From: Sphingobium cloacae
GTDB taxonomy: Bacteria; Pseudomonadota; Alphaproteobacteria; Sphingomonadales; Sphingomonadaceae
DNA length: 64,000 nt
NCBI RefSeq assembly: GCF_002355855.1
Contig: NZ_AP017655.1
Coordinates: 310,001 to 374,000, forward strand
Direction of reading: 5' to 3'
This document shows, one piece after another, positions 44,518 through 53,089 of the stretch; the first letter of the stretch is position 1; the number at the start of each line of letters is the position of its first letter. The notes beneath the pieces were generated by a model. That model searched no databases. It saw only the letters and a program-made list of their open reading frames with translations, and was not told the DNA's origin. A program made the translations under genes and the position numbers.

Positions 44518-44910
44518 TCACCAGGCGTTGAGCGTCTTTCCATCGGGTGTCTTGATGGTCTTGAGCATCCCACCCGGCTTTCCGTTGCGCAGCGGGTAGA
44601 AAGTTATGTCCACAACATCGCCGGCTTTAAGGATGGAGGGTTTCCAGCCGAGGCGGGACAACATGTTCACGCTGTTACATTCCAGCGTGAATATCTGCAT
44701 GGCGCCTTTTTCGTCCCGCGCTTTCACGAGAACGAACGAATGGGGATTGGTGTATCGGAATTCGGTGACGACCGTCTTCGTCTTGGTGGACTGTTTGGTC
44801 TGGTCGAACATGGCAAATGAATGGTGCGCGTCCGCGACCGACGTCATGCCCGCCAGCGCCGCGAAACAAATGGTCGCGGCCAGCAGCATATTCTTCCTCA
44901 TCAACATCAC
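44518..44910 (-). CDS. DUF6152-family exported protein
   Basis: 130 residues. Signal peptide (MLLAATICFAALAGMTSVADA) then the hallmark AHHSFAMFDQTK and a small OB-like beta-barrel: VVTEFRYTNPHSFVLVKARD, LSRLGWKPSILKAGDVVDITFYPLRNGKPGG. Family function unknown; HHS at the mature start suggests metal or copper binding, which is my inference. The start may be ATG 44910 or one of the two next Met codons. It is divergent from the winged-helix regulator at 45179. Confidence 0.82.
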   Translation of the reverse strand: MMLMRKNMLLAATICFAALAGMTSVADAHHSFAMFDQTKQSTKTKTVVTEFRYTNPHSFVLVKARDEKGAMQIFTLECNSVNMLSRLGWKPSILKAGDVVDITFYPLRNGKPGGMLKTIKTPDGKTLNAW

Positions 44911-45020
44911 TCACTCCCGAGGGTCATTCCTTGTTGCCCCGGCATCGCGATGGCGATGCAAGGGAGATTGGGTGCAATCCGTACCTGACCCAAACATGGC
45001 CTGAATTTATCAGCGGGGAC

Positions 45021-45059
45021 GTTGTGAATACGCCTAATAACAGTTGTGAAACCGTTACA
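45021..45059. promoter_or_regulatory. GTTGTGAA repeats and a TGTAACGG box between divergent genes
   Basis: GTTGTGAA occurs at 45021-45028 and 45043-45050, 22 bp (two turns) apart, followed by the complement of TGTAACGG at 45052-45059. The same GTTGTGAA and TGTAACGG parts stand before the second winged-helix gene (54443-54460). The site lies between the DUF6152 gene and the regulator at 45179 and could control both. Confidence 0.5.
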
Positions 45060-45178
45060 TGTCGCGAGAAATGTGGCGAATTTGCGTACCTTTTTCATTC
45101 TCTCCACGGGACGGCCGCGTTACGTGGGGTGCCGAAAGACTTGGACTTTGTTCCGCATTGTTCACTATACGTAACGGC

Positions 45179-46543
45179 ATGACAGTGGCTTCCCACTCTG
45201 CTTCGCCGCCTAACGGGCGGGCCGGCGATCCGACGGCCGGCGAAGATTCGCTTCCGCCGCATCACCAGGCGCTGCTGGCCGCCGCCGAGCCGCTGCGCGC
45301 CGAGCTGCGCGCGAAGCGCACGGGGACATTGGCGCGTCTTTTCGAACTCCTCCTTGCCCGCACGATCGAAGGCCGGCCGCCCACCGAACTCGAAATCGCC
45401 AATGAGGTGTTTTCCGACGGCAGGGTGATCGATTCGACGCAGGATTCGACGGTGCGGGTCTATGTCCATCGCCTGCGCAAGCTCACCGAAAGCGTATATG
45501 CGGACCGCGAGGGCCCCGCGCTCGAAATCCGCAAGGGCGAATATCGCATCGAGTTGAAGGAACCCGCATCAGCCGAGCAGAGCGGTCCGTCCCCGCCGCA
45601 GGACAAGGGCATGGCGTCGAATGGTACGCGCCGGAAACCGGGTTGGCTGCTGGTCGCCCTGGGCGTGGCGCTGCTCCTGATGCTGGCCTTCCTGTTTTTC
45701 CTCGTCCAGCGGCCGGACGGTGACCGCCTCGCGGCGACGGCCTTCTGGCGGCCGCTCGCGACGAACGTGCGGCCGACGACGATCGTGCTGGGCGACAAAT
45801 ATCTCTTCGGCCAGGCGCCGCCCCAGGGGGCGAACGCGTCCGCGCCGCCACGGCTGGTCTGGGATCGGTCGATCGCGGCGAGCGAGGATTTGTATGTCCA
45901 TCTGATGCGCCGGCCGGACGAGGCGAAAAGCACCACCGTGCTGAACCAGCATTATGTTCCGTCAAGCTCGGTCACGGCACTGCGCGACATCCGCGCGGCG
46001 CTTGTGGGCGTCAAGGGCCGGGGGCGGGCGCGCATCCGGGTGATTTCCGCCTCGCAACTCACCCCCGACATCCTGAAATCGTCCGACATCGTCTATGTCG
46101 GCCAACTCGGCGACCTTGGCCCTCTGCTGCGTGACCCGTTGTTCCTCGCGTCGGGGCTGAAGGTCGGCCCTACCGAAAATGAGATGATCGATCGTGTGTC
46201 CGGCCGCACCTACCGATCCGACGGCCTCGTGCTGACCGAAGAGAGGATTCCGCGCCGGGATTACGGCTATATCGCTCGCCTTCCCGGACCGTCGGGCAAT
46301 AACATCTTTGTCATTGCCGGTACGCGCGACGCCGGGCTGCTGGAAATGGCCGAACTGGCGCGGAGTCCCGAGAAGCTCAACGCGGCAAGGCTGTCCGGGA
46401 CGGGCGCGCCGCAGGGAATGGTCGCGCTGTATCAGGTGCGGACCATGGGCAGCCTGAACCTCGGCTCTGCGCTGGTGCTCAAGCGCAAGCTGCGCTCGCA
46501 GGGCATCTGGGACAAGCCCCGGTCGACCCCGGCGCGATCCTGA
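45179..46543 (+). CDS. Membrane-anchored winged-helix (CadC/ToxR-like) regulator
   Basis: 454 residues. The N-terminal winged-helix domain (about 35-125) has STQDSTVRVYVHRLRKLTESVYAD and ends in the basic hairpin IRKGEYRIEL. One membrane helix follows (about 153-173, LLVALGVALLLMLAFLFFLV), then a periplasmic domain of about 270 residues with ATAFWRPL, SDIVYVGQLGDLGPLL and RRDYGYIARLPGPSGNNIFVIAG. It would sense a periplasmic cue and bind DNA from the membrane. It is a paralog of the protein at 53090. The ATG at 45179 gives a normal start; the frame is open from 45059. Confidence 0.8.
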   Translation: MTVASHSASPPNGRAGDPTAGEDSLPPHHQALLAAAEPLRAELRAKRTGTLARLFELLLARTIEGRPPTELEIANEVFSDGRVIDSTQDSTVRVYVHRLRKLTESVYADREGPALEIRKGEYRIELKEPASAEQSGPSPPQDKGMASNGTRRKPGWLLVALGVALLLMLAFLFFLVQRPDGDRLAATAFWRPLATNVRPTTIVLGDKYLFGQAPPQGANASAPPRLVWDRSIAASEDLYVHLMRRPDEAKSTTVLNQHYVPSSSVTALRDIRAALVGVKGRGRARIRVISASQLTPDILKSSDIVYVGQLGDLGPLLRDPLFLASGLKVGPTENEMIDRVSGRTYRSDGLVLTEERIPRRDYGYIARLPGPSGNNIFVIAGTRDAGLLEMAELARSPEKLNAARLSGTGAPQGMVALYQVRTMGSLNLGSALVLKRKLRSQGIWDKPRSTPARS

Positions 46544-46643
46544 TCGGCCCGCGGCGGCGCATGCGCCGGATGCTGGCCGCTTCAGGCAAGATATTGACCG
46601 GTTCGGCCATTATGATCGTCTGCAATGGTGGCAATGTCTTCCC

Positions 46644-48038
46644 ATGAAGAACAAGCGATTTTTCCTCGCGGTGGCGCTGGCCAGCTTGCCACTGTCCGCC
46701 CGTGCCGATGTCGTGGACGACTATCTCCAGGCCGCCATGGCGCGGCAGGACATACCGGGCCTCGCCATCGCGGTGACGCGCGAAGGGCGGCTCCTGCGCG
46801 CCCAGGGATATGGCTTCGCGAATCTGGAACACAAGGTGCCGGTGCATGCCGACACCCTGTTCAAGAGCGGGGCCATCGGCATGCAACTCACCGCCGCGGC
46901 GGTCATGCTGCTGGTCGAGGACGGCAAGATCCGGCTCGACGATTCCATTCGCACATATCTGCCTGAAGTCCCCGAAAGCTGGCAACCCGTCACGATCCGG
47001 CACTTGCTCAACCACATATCGGGCATTCCGGCGACGCCCAACGGGGATTTCCGGACCGACTATAGCGACGAACAATTGCTGGCGATCATCACGAAACAGG
47101 ATCTGAACTTCGCCGCCGGATCGCGCTGGCGGTTCAGCTATGCCGACTATATCGTGCTGGGTTTCATGATAAAGCGCGTGTCCGGCGAATATTATGCCGA
47201 CTTCCTCTCGCGACGGGTCTTCGTTCCGCTCGGGATGCGGACGGCGCGTGCCATCGACGAACTGGCGGTCATCCCCAATCGGGCCGCGGGCTATGAACGG
47301 CGTGAAAAAGGGCTGCAAAACGCCGAGTGGATTTCGTCGACCGCGAATTCGACGGCGGACGGTTCGCTCTATCTCTCGCCGCTTGATTATGCGGCCTGGG
47401 CGGAAGGCATGGCTTCCGGCCGTATACTCAGGCCCTCGTCATGGGCGGAGATCGCGAAGCCGGCCCGCATCGCCGCCGGATGCGCTGTCCCCTATGGGTT
47501 CGGCTGGCACCAGGAAAAGGCGGGCGCGCGCGGCGCCTGGTGGCACGCGGGAAGCTGGCAGGGTTTCCAGACCTTCGCCATCCGCTATCTCGACGATAAC
47601 CTGACCGTGACGGTGTTCGCCAACAGCGACGATGCCGATGCCGACGCCATTGCGCGCGGGGTCGCGGGGCTGATCGAGCCGAAGCTTGCCCGAAAGCCCG
47701 CCGCCGCCATCGAGGAGCGCGACCCGCAGATGAAGCAACGCATCGAGCGATTGCTCGGCGATATCGTGCAGGACCGCACGCGCCACGCGGATTTCGTCGA
47801 TTTCGCGAAACTGGATTATGATGAGCTGACGGCCATGCAGCGCCAGTCGCTCTCGGCGCTGGGGGCATTGCAGGATGTCGCGCTTTTCGATCGTGCGGCC
47901 GCCTGTGGAGAGACGCGCTATCGCTATCGCGCGCGCTTTGAGAAGGGCATTGTCGAAACGAGGATCGCCATCGCGGCGGACGGCCGGATCGGCGACCTCG
48001 AAATCGTGCCGGTCGGCGCGTGGGATGCGCCGCTCTGA
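46644..48038 (+). CDS. Serine-hydrolase-fold (class C beta-lactamase-like) protein, active site lost
   Basis: 464 residues with a signal peptide (FFLAVALASLPLSARA). The fold is clear: VVDDYLQAAMARQDIPGLAIAV, LTAAAVMLLVEDGKIRLDD, ITIRHLL-like TIRHLLNHISGIP. But the usual SxxK reads A77-I-G-M80 (FKSGAIGMQLT) and the YxN reads Y166-A-D168. Only HxG (H301-A-G303) is kept. It should not hydrolyse beta-lactams or esters by the usual mechanism. A binding or scaffold role, or a different chemistry, is possible. The C-terminal 120 residues are the extra domain often found in esterase-like members. The gene starts 101 bases after the regulator. Confidence 0.82.
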   Translation: MKNKRFFLAVALASLPLSARADVVDDYLQAAMARQDIPGLAIAVTREGRLLRAQGYGFANLEHKVPVHADTLFKSGAIGMQLTAAAVMLLVEDGKIRLDDSIRTYLPEVPESWQPVTIRHLLNHISGIPATPNGDFRTDYSDEQLLAIITKQDLNFAAGSRWRFSYADYIVLGFMIKRVSGEYYADFLSRRVFVPLGMRTARAIDELAVIPNRAAGYERREKGLQNAEWISSTANSTADGSLYLSPLDYAAWAEGMASGRILRPSSWAEIAKPARIAAGCAVPYGFGWHQEKAGARGAWWHAGSWQGFQTFAIRYLDDNLTVTVFANSDDADADAIARGVAGLIEPKLARKPAAAIEERDPQMKQRIERLLGDIVQDRTRHADFVDFAKLDYDELTAMQRQSLSALGALQDVALFDRAAACGETRYRYRARFEKGIVETRIAIAADGRIGDLEIVPVGAWDAPL

Positions 48039-48041
48039 CGG

Positions 48042-48671
48042 TCAGCCGTTCGTTTCACGCCAATCGGCGTAGACGGGCCGCGCCAACTGGAACAGGTCGG
48101 AACAGCGGGTGTACCATCCCGCGCCGTGCATCCGCGCGACTAGCTGCATGGCCAGCGTATCGACATGCAGCCGCTCGCTGTCGACCAGGTCGTCGCGAAT
48201 GTGGAAATGATGCACCTCGCCCAGGACGATCGTCGTCAATCCCGCTTCCACGGTCTGGAACAGGCGGCACTCCATCGAGACCGGCGCGGAGGCGATCCGG
48301 GGAGGGGCAACGGAGAGCGAGGGCGCGGTTGCGATCCCCCCATGGGCCAGTTCGTCGAAATCGGGCGGCGCATCGATGCAGGTGAAGTTCATCGCCGCCG
48401 CGTCCGCTTCGCTGACGAGGTTGACCACGAACTCGCCGGTATCGAGGATATTGGCCGCGCTGTCCTTGCGCGATCCGTCCGGCCGCCGCATCAGCCCGAT
48501 CGCCACGAGCGGCGGTTCGGACCCCATCATGTTGAAGAAGCTGTAAGGCGCGGCATTGTCGACCCCGTCGGCCGAACGGGTCGTGAGCCAGGCGATCGGC
48601 CGTGGCGTGATCGCGGCGCTCATCAGCTTATAGCGGTCGGCTGCGGCCATGTGGGCGAAGGCGAAATCCAT
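48042..48671 (-). CDS. Flavin reductase-like (FMN-binding split barrel) protein
   Basis: 209 residues. Motifs: AITPRPIAWLTTRSADGVDNAAPYSFFNMMGSEPPLVAIGL, DTGEFVVNLVSEADAAAMN. This is the flavin reductase-like family that supplies reduced FMN or works on small aromatics. Its stop lies 4 bases from the end of the convergent serine-hydrolase gene, and it starts 4 bases after the nitrilase stop, so it is co-transcribed with the nitrilase. A partner monooxygenase is not seen in this window. Confidence 0.85.
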   Translation of the reverse strand: MDFAFAHMAAADRYKLMSAAITPRPIAWLTTRSADGVDNAAPYSFFNMMGSEPPLVAIGLMRRPDGSRKDSAANILDTGEFVVNLVSEADAAAMNFTCIDAPPDFDELAHGGIATAPSLSVAPPRIASAPVSMECRLFQTVEAGLTTIVLGEVHHFHIRDDLVDSERLHVDTLAMQLVARMHGAGWYTRCSDLFQLARPVYADWRETNG

Positions 48672-48675
48672 CTGC

Positions 48676-49614
48676 TTATTCGCCGCCTTCGCGCTTTACC
48701 GCGCGTTGTGGTCCGACGTTGACATGAAGTGTGAAGATGTCGGGGCGCGCATAATGCCCCGCGACATCGAAATCATATTTGCCGCGGATGACCTCGTCGG
48801 GATCGATGTCCGCGTAAAGAATGTCCTCACCGTCGAAATGCGGACCCGCGAGCGTCGCGCCCAGCGGTGCGACGATCATCGATCCCCCGCGCAACAGCAC
48901 GGTGTCGGGATCGTCGCCGAGCGCGCAGTCGAAATCCTCGGGCCACGCGCCCCGCGTGATATATTGGCAGGCCGAAAGGACGAAGCATCGCCCTTCCAGC
49001 GCGACATGCCGCATCGTCGCCGCCCAGCTGTCGCGGTCGTCGGCCGTCGGCGCGCAATAGAGGGTGATCCCCCGGTCGTACATCGCCATGCGCATCATCG
49101 GCATATAGTTTTCCCAGCAGATGACGGCGCCGATCCTGCCGAGTCCGGTTTCGATGACCGGCATCGTCGACCCGTCGCCAAAGCCCCAGATCAGCCGCTC
49201 GGCGCCGGTCGGCATCAGCTTGCGGTGCTTGGCCACCAGCCCTTTTTCGCCGTCGAGGAACAGGGCGGTGCAATAGACCGTCCCGCCGTCGCGCTCGATC
49301 ACGCCGATCACGACGAAGGCGCCGGTCGCGTGGGTCGCTTCGCTCAGCAGTTCGATCTCCGGCCCGTCCAGATCGATGGCCGCTTCATGATAGCGGCGGA
49401 AATCCTCGCGGCCTTCGGGGCGGCGCATGCCGACGGGCGTGCCGAAGGACGCGCCTTTTGGATAATCGCCCAGAAACGCTTCGGGAAAGACGATCAGCCG
49501 CGCGCCTTTTCCGGCGGCCTCGTGAATGAGCTTTGCGGCCTTGCGCGCGGAGGCGAGCGAGTCGCGCGGTATTGATGAGGCCTGCACGACGGCGGCGCGG
49601 AAGGGTGAGGACAT
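48676..49614 (-). CDS. Nitrilase-family carbon-nitrogen hydrolase
   Basis: 312 residues with the full E-K-C triad: Glu in IVFPEAFLGDYPKG, Lys in AKHRKLMPTGAE and Cys in GAVICWENYMPMMR. The CWENYMP form is that of true nitrilases (nitrile to acid plus ammonia). It may make an aryl or arylacetic acid from a nitrile and so feed the ring-cleavage genes. It is divergent from the cupin dioxygenase gene at 49720 and shares the short promoter region with the 13-mer operator. Confidence 0.9.
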   Translation of the reverse strand: MSSPFRAAVVQASSIPRDSLASARKAAKLIHEAAGKGARLIVFPEAFLGDYPKGASFGTPVGMRRPEGREDFRRYHEAAIDLDGPEIELLSEATHATGAFVVIGVIERDGGTVYCTALFLDGEKGLVAKHRKLMPTGAERLIWGFGDGSTMPVIETGLGRIGAVICWENYMPMMRMAMYDRGITLYCAPTADDRDSWAATMRHVALEGRCFVLSACQYITRGAWPEDFDCALGDDPDTVLLRGGSMIVAPLGATLAGPHFDGEDILYADIDPDEVIRGKYDFDVAGHYARPDIFTLHVNVGPQRAVKREGGE

Positions 49615-49688
49615 GATGCTCCTTTCGAAATGCGGTCTGTCCGCGGTCGATCGCCGTTAGACTACTTGCATTTTGCGGGAGAGCAATA

Positions 49689-49701
49689 TATTTTAAGCCT
49701 A
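49689..49701. promoter_or_regulatory. Candidate MarR operator (nitrilase/cupin promoter)
   Basis: TATTTTAAGCCTA at 49689-49701 is repeated exactly at 52861-52873 upstream of the MarR gene of this cluster. The core TTTA-AGCC-TA(A/T)A is an imperfect palindrome, as MarR sites usually are. It lies in the 105-base gap between the divergent nitrilase and cupin genes. Confidence 0.55.
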
Positions 49702-49719
49702 TAATATCTTGCATGGGAG

Positions 49720-50850
49720 ATGGCCATGAGCCAGCCGAGCTACGATCGATACCGCGAAGACGTCATCGGCCGGGCCAATGTGTCCGACACGCCCGAACTG
49801 GTCGATTATTATCGCCGGCTCTCGACGCTGGGCACCGGCGCGCTCTGGACCGTCGCCAACAAGATCGAGCCATGGGAGCCTGTTTCCTCCTCGGTGCCCA
49901 TGCTGTGGCGCTATGCGGACCTGCGCGACGATGTGCTGAAGGCGCTCGAGCTGGTGACCCCGGAGCAGGCGGGCCGGCGCGTCATCTATCTGGAGAATGA
50001 AGGGCGGTCGGACGTGGTGGCCGCTGTCGGCTGGCTCTATTCCGGCCTTCAGGTCATGGCGCCGGGCGAATGCGCGTCGAGCCACCGGCACAGCGCCTCG
50101 GCGCTGCGTTTCATCATGGAAGGCAGCGGGGCCTTCACGAATGTCGACGGGCACAAGATGACGCTTGGCCGCAACGACTTCGTGCTGACGCCCAACGGCA
50201 CCTGGCACGAACATGGCGTGTCGGAAGACGGGTCGATCTGCATCTGGCAGGACGGGCTCGACATTCCGCTGATGAACGCGCTGGAAGCCAATTTCTACGA
50301 AGTGCACCCCGACCTCAACCAGGCGGTCACCTTTCCGGTGGACGACAGTCTCGCGATGTGGGCCGGGTCGGGCCTGCGTCCCGCTGGCGTCGGCTGGACC
50401 CGGCCCTATTCCCCGCTGCTGAAATATGAGTGGGAACCGACCTATGAGGCGTTGGAGCGCTATGCCCGCGTCACCGATGGATCGCCCTATGACGGGATCA
50501 TCATGGATTATGTGAACCCGCATACGGGCGGCCCGGTCATGCAGACGATCGGCGCCACGATGCAGATGCTCCGCCCGGGTGAGCGGACGAAGGCCCATCG
50601 GCAGACCGGCAGCTTCGTCTACCAGTGCGCGAAGGGCAGCGGCTGGTCGATCATCAATGGCCGGCGGTTCGATTGGCGGGAGCGCGACATCTTCGTCGTC
50701 CCGGCCTGGATGTATCATGAGCATGCCAATGCGTCCGACACCGACACGGCCTGCCTCTTCAGCTTTCATGACCTGCCCGCGATGCGCGCGCTCGGCCTCT
50801 ATCGTGAGGAAGCGCTGGGCGAAAATGGCGGCCATCAACCCATCGTCTGA
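49720..50850 (+). CDS. Gentisate 1,2-dioxygenase-like bicupin
   Basis: 376 residues with two cupin domains. The first carries HRHSASALRFIMEGSGAFTNVDGHKM and TPNGTWHEHG, the iron-binding His residues of gentisate and salicylate 1,2-dioxygenases. The second (about 260-360) has TKAHRQTGSFVYQC and VPAWMYHEHAN. It cleaves a hydroxylated aromatic acid next to the carboxyl; gentisate to maleylpyruvate is the main expectation, but salicylate or 1-hydroxy-2-naphthoate are possible. It is followed 18 bases later by the FAH hydrolase. The start could also be the Met at 49726. Confidence 0.88.
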   Translation: MAMSQPSYDRYREDVIGRANVSDTPELVDYYRRLSTLGTGALWTVANKIEPWEPVSSSVPMLWRYADLRDDVLKALELVTPEQAGRRVIYLENEGRSDVVAAVGWLYSGLQVMAPGECASSHRHSASALRFIMEGSGAFTNVDGHKMTLGRNDFVLTPNGTWHEHGVSEDGSICIWQDGLDIPLMNALEANFYEVHPDLNQAVTFPVDDSLAMWAGSGLRPAGVGWTRPYSPLLKYEWEPTYEALERYARVTDGSPYDGIIMDYVNPHTGGPVMQTIGATMQMLRPGERTKAHRQTGSFVYQCAKGSGWSIINGRRFDWRERDIFVVPAWMYHEHANASDTDTACLFSFHDLPAMRALGLYREEALGENGGHQPIV

Positions 50851-50868
50851 CAATCCAGAAGGAAGAAC

Positions 50869-51786
50869 ATGCGTCTTGTAACCTATCGCGCCACCGTTGA
50901 AACCGCCGCTCGCCTGGGCGCTGTAGTCGGCGATCTTGTCGTCGACCTCGCCCGCTTCGGCGAGGCGAAGGCGGTGCCGTTCCCATCCTCGATGCTGGAG
51001 TTCATCGACCTCGGCCCGCAGGCAGTGGCCATTGCGACGGAGCTTCTCGACGGATGCGGCGGTTCCTTTCCGCTCGGCACGGCTGTTCCGCTCGCGAACG
51101 TGAAGCTGCTCGCGCCGATCCCGCGTCCGCGCAAGAATATCTTCGGCATCGGTCTTAACTATACCGAGCATGTCGCTGAAAGCGCCAAGTCTCTCGACAC
51201 CTCGGCGGATTTGCCGCGCCAGCCGGTGATCTTCTCCAAGCCGCCGACGACCGTCATCGGCCCTGACGAGCCGATCCCGCATAATGCCGGGATCACCCAG
51301 CAGCTCGACTGGGAAGTCGAACTCGCCGCGATCATCGGCACGACGGCCAGAAGGGTATCGCGCGACACGGCGCTGCGGCACGTCTTCGGCTATACGGTGT
51401 GCATCGACATGAGCGCGCGCGACTGCCGGCGGGCCGGACAGTGGATCTATTCCAAGGGGCAGGACGGCTACGCGCCGATGGGGCCCGTCGTCGTCACCGC
51501 CGATGAAATTCCCGACCCGCAGACGCTGGACCTGTGGCTGACGGTCAATGGCGTGGAAAAGCAGCGCAGCAACACCGCCTACATGCTGTTCAAGGTGGAC
51601 GAACTGATCGCTGACATCAGCCAGGGCATCACGCTCGAACCGGGCGATATCATCGCGACCGGAACGCCTGCGGGCGTGGGCGCCGGACGCGATCCGCAGG
51701 AATGGGTCTGGCCCGGCGACGTCATCGTCGCCACGGTCGAGGGGATCGGCCAGTTGCGGCATCCCGTGGTCGCTGCCGCGGTCTGA
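50869..51786 (+). CDS. Fumarylacetoacetate-hydrolase family protein (fumarylpyruvate hydrolase type)
   Basis: 305 residues. Metal site DWEVELAAIIG preceded by IFGIGLNYTEHVAESA and FSKPPTTVIGPDEPI, and C-terminal LEPGDIIATGTPAGVGAGRDP, all typical of FAH. It would cleave the ring-opened product of the bicupin (fumarylpyruvate or maleylpyruvate) to pyruvate and a dicarboxylic acid. It is directly downstream of the dioxygenase, as in other gentisate clusters. A separate isomerase was not found. Confidence 0.92.
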   Translation: MRLVTYRATVETAARLGAVVGDLVVDLARFGEAKAVPFPSSMLEFIDLGPQAVAIATELLDGCGGSFPLGTAVPLANVKLLAPIPRPRKNIFGIGLNYTEHVAESAKSLDTSADLPRQPVIFSKPPTTVIGPDEPIPHNAGITQQLDWEVELAAIIGTTARRVSRDTALRHVFGYTVCIDMSARDCRRAGQWIYSKGQDGYAPMGPVVVTADEIPDPQTLDLWLTVNGVEKQRSNTAYMLFKVDELIADISQGITLEPGDIIATGTPAGVGAGRDPQEWVWPGDVIVATVEGIGQLRHPVVAAAV

Positions 51787-51861
51787 ACCATGCAGCCGGG
51801 GATATGGCGGTCGCCTCACCGGGCGTCCGCCATGTCCCCGAAGATGGAGGCACGGTTCCGG

Positions 51862-52278
51862 TCACTCCGCCGGCACGAGGCCCTCGACCATCCGGGCGCG
51901 CATATCGTCAGGCCACGGGATCGCGCGCTGGGCATCGATATCCATGCACACCAGCGTCACCTCCGCCTTCAACCGCTCGCGCCCGTCGCCCGCGAAGGAG
52001 ACCGCCAGCCGGCAGCTGGCGCGGCCGATCTCGCGGGTGCGAAGGGTGATGGTCAGCCGGTCGCCCAGCGCGCTGGGCGAGAGGAAGTCGACATGGAGCT
52101 TCACGGTGGGCACGCCGATGCGGCGTTCGACATGCATCGTCCGGAAATCCACGCCCAGCGCCTGCGCGCACCAATCCTCCACTGCCGCGTTCAGCATCTC
52201 GAAATAGCGCGGATAAAAGACGATGCCAGCGGCATCGACATGGGCGAAGCGCACCTCCGTCCGGGTCTCGAACGTCAT
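51862..52278 (-). CDS. 4-hydroxybenzoyl-CoA-type hot-dog thioesterase
   Basis: 138 residues. The opening TRTEVRFAHVDAAGIVFYPRYFEMLNAAVEDW is the 4HBT pattern with the catalytic Asp (HVDAAG). It releases CoA from an aromatic acyl-CoA, such as a hydroxybenzoyl- or salicyloyl-CoA, giving the free acid that the bicupin could open. Its ATG directly follows the stop of the MarR gene (TGA-ATG), so both are one transcript. Confidence 0.88.
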   Translation of the reverse strand: MTFETRTEVRFAHVDAAGIVFYPRYFEMLNAAVEDWCAQALGVDFRTMHVERRIGVPTVKLHVDFLSPSALGDRLTITLRTREIGRASCRLAVSFAGDGRERLKAEVTLVCMDIDAQRAIPWPDDMRARMVEGLVPAE

Positions 52279-52761
52279 TCAGTCATTCCTCATCAGTGTC
52301 GATTTCAATCCGGACAAAAGGTCCACCAGGGCTTCCATCCGCTCGGCCGGAAAACCGCGGAAGGCGTCCGCGATCCATTTGTGATGGGCCTCGGCCAACA
52401 GCTTGAACCGCTCCTGGCCTTCCTGTGTCAGCGAAACGATCGCCGACCGCGTGTCGTTCGGGTCGATGACCGATCGCACGAACCCCTGTGCCTGAAGCTG
52501 TCTGACGATCGACGTCACATTGCCGTTCGACACGAGCAATGTGCGCGACAGCTCGCCCATCCTCAGGCCCTCCGGCGCACGGTAAAGCGCCGCCATCACG
52601 TCGAAGCGGGGCAGGGTGGTGCCGAACTGCTCCTCGAAATTGCGCCGAAGCCGCTTTTCCCCGATCTTGGCGCAACTCAGGAGGTGGACCCACATGCGCA
52701 GGTCCGTCGATCCGGCCCCTTCAGGACGGAATGGCTCGTTTGCGGGTCTATGCTCCGTCAT
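52279..52761 (-). CDS. MarR-family regulator of the ring-cleavage cluster
   Basis: 160 residues from ATG 52761. MarR pattern: FDVMAALYRAPEGLRMGELSRTLLVSNGNVTSIVRQLQAQGFV with wing DPNDTRSAIVSLTQEGQERF. It is in one transcript with the thioesterase and lies upstream of it. The 13-mer TATTTTAAGCCTA is found 100 bases upstream of this gene and again at the nitrilase/cupin promoter, so it likely autoregulates and controls that divergent promoter. The frame is open to 52839, but that part is not needed. Confidence 0.88.
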   Translation of the reverse strand: MTEHRPANEPFRPEGAGSTDLRMWVHLLSCAKIGEKRLRRNFEEQFGTTLPRFDVMAALYRAPEGLRMGELSRTLLVSNGNVTSIVRQLQAQGFVRSVIDPNDTRSAIVSLTQEGQERFKLLAEAHHKWIADAFRGFPAERMEALVDLLSGLKSTLMRND

Positions 52762-53089
52762 GGATATCCTGGTCCGAATGGCGCGATTGCATCGACCGGG
52801 CGAAACGGATAGTGGCGGGTTCACTGCCCGGACAGGCAATGCGCATGGCTAGTCTCCTTTTATTTTAAGCCTAAAGCAAAATGACGGATTGTCCAAGCAT
52901 CTTGATCGCCGGGCAGGCATCGACATGGCCGACGCCGGGACGAAATGCCTCCCTCGCCTCCACTGTCCGCGCTTTCCCTCATCTCCTGCTTTGAGCGGGT
53001 GACTTGCCGGATCGCGCGCAGTCTCCGCTCAGGCCACGGGCCATCGGTCCGTCATGTCATGTTCCAAATCGGCCATTTTCGCCTGACGT
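52762..53089. other. Intergenic region with the MarR box
   Basis: About 330 bases without a gene. It holds TATTTTAAGCCTA (52861-52873), placed as promoter/operator of the MarR gene. From 52890 to 53089 I see nothing else except the end of the convergent-side gene at 53090. Confidence 0.5.
52861..52873. promoter_or_regulatory. Candidate MarR operator (autoregulatory)
   Basis: Exact second copy of TATTTTAAGCCTA, 100 bases upstream of the MarR start at 52761; the first copy is at 49689. Here it continues as AA, giving TTTA-AGCC-TAAA, an imperfect palindrome. Confidence 0.55.

Noticed and set aside
46644..48038. A beta-lactam resistance gene
   Set aside because: The fold fits, but SxxK and YxN are lost, so no beta-lactamase claim is made.
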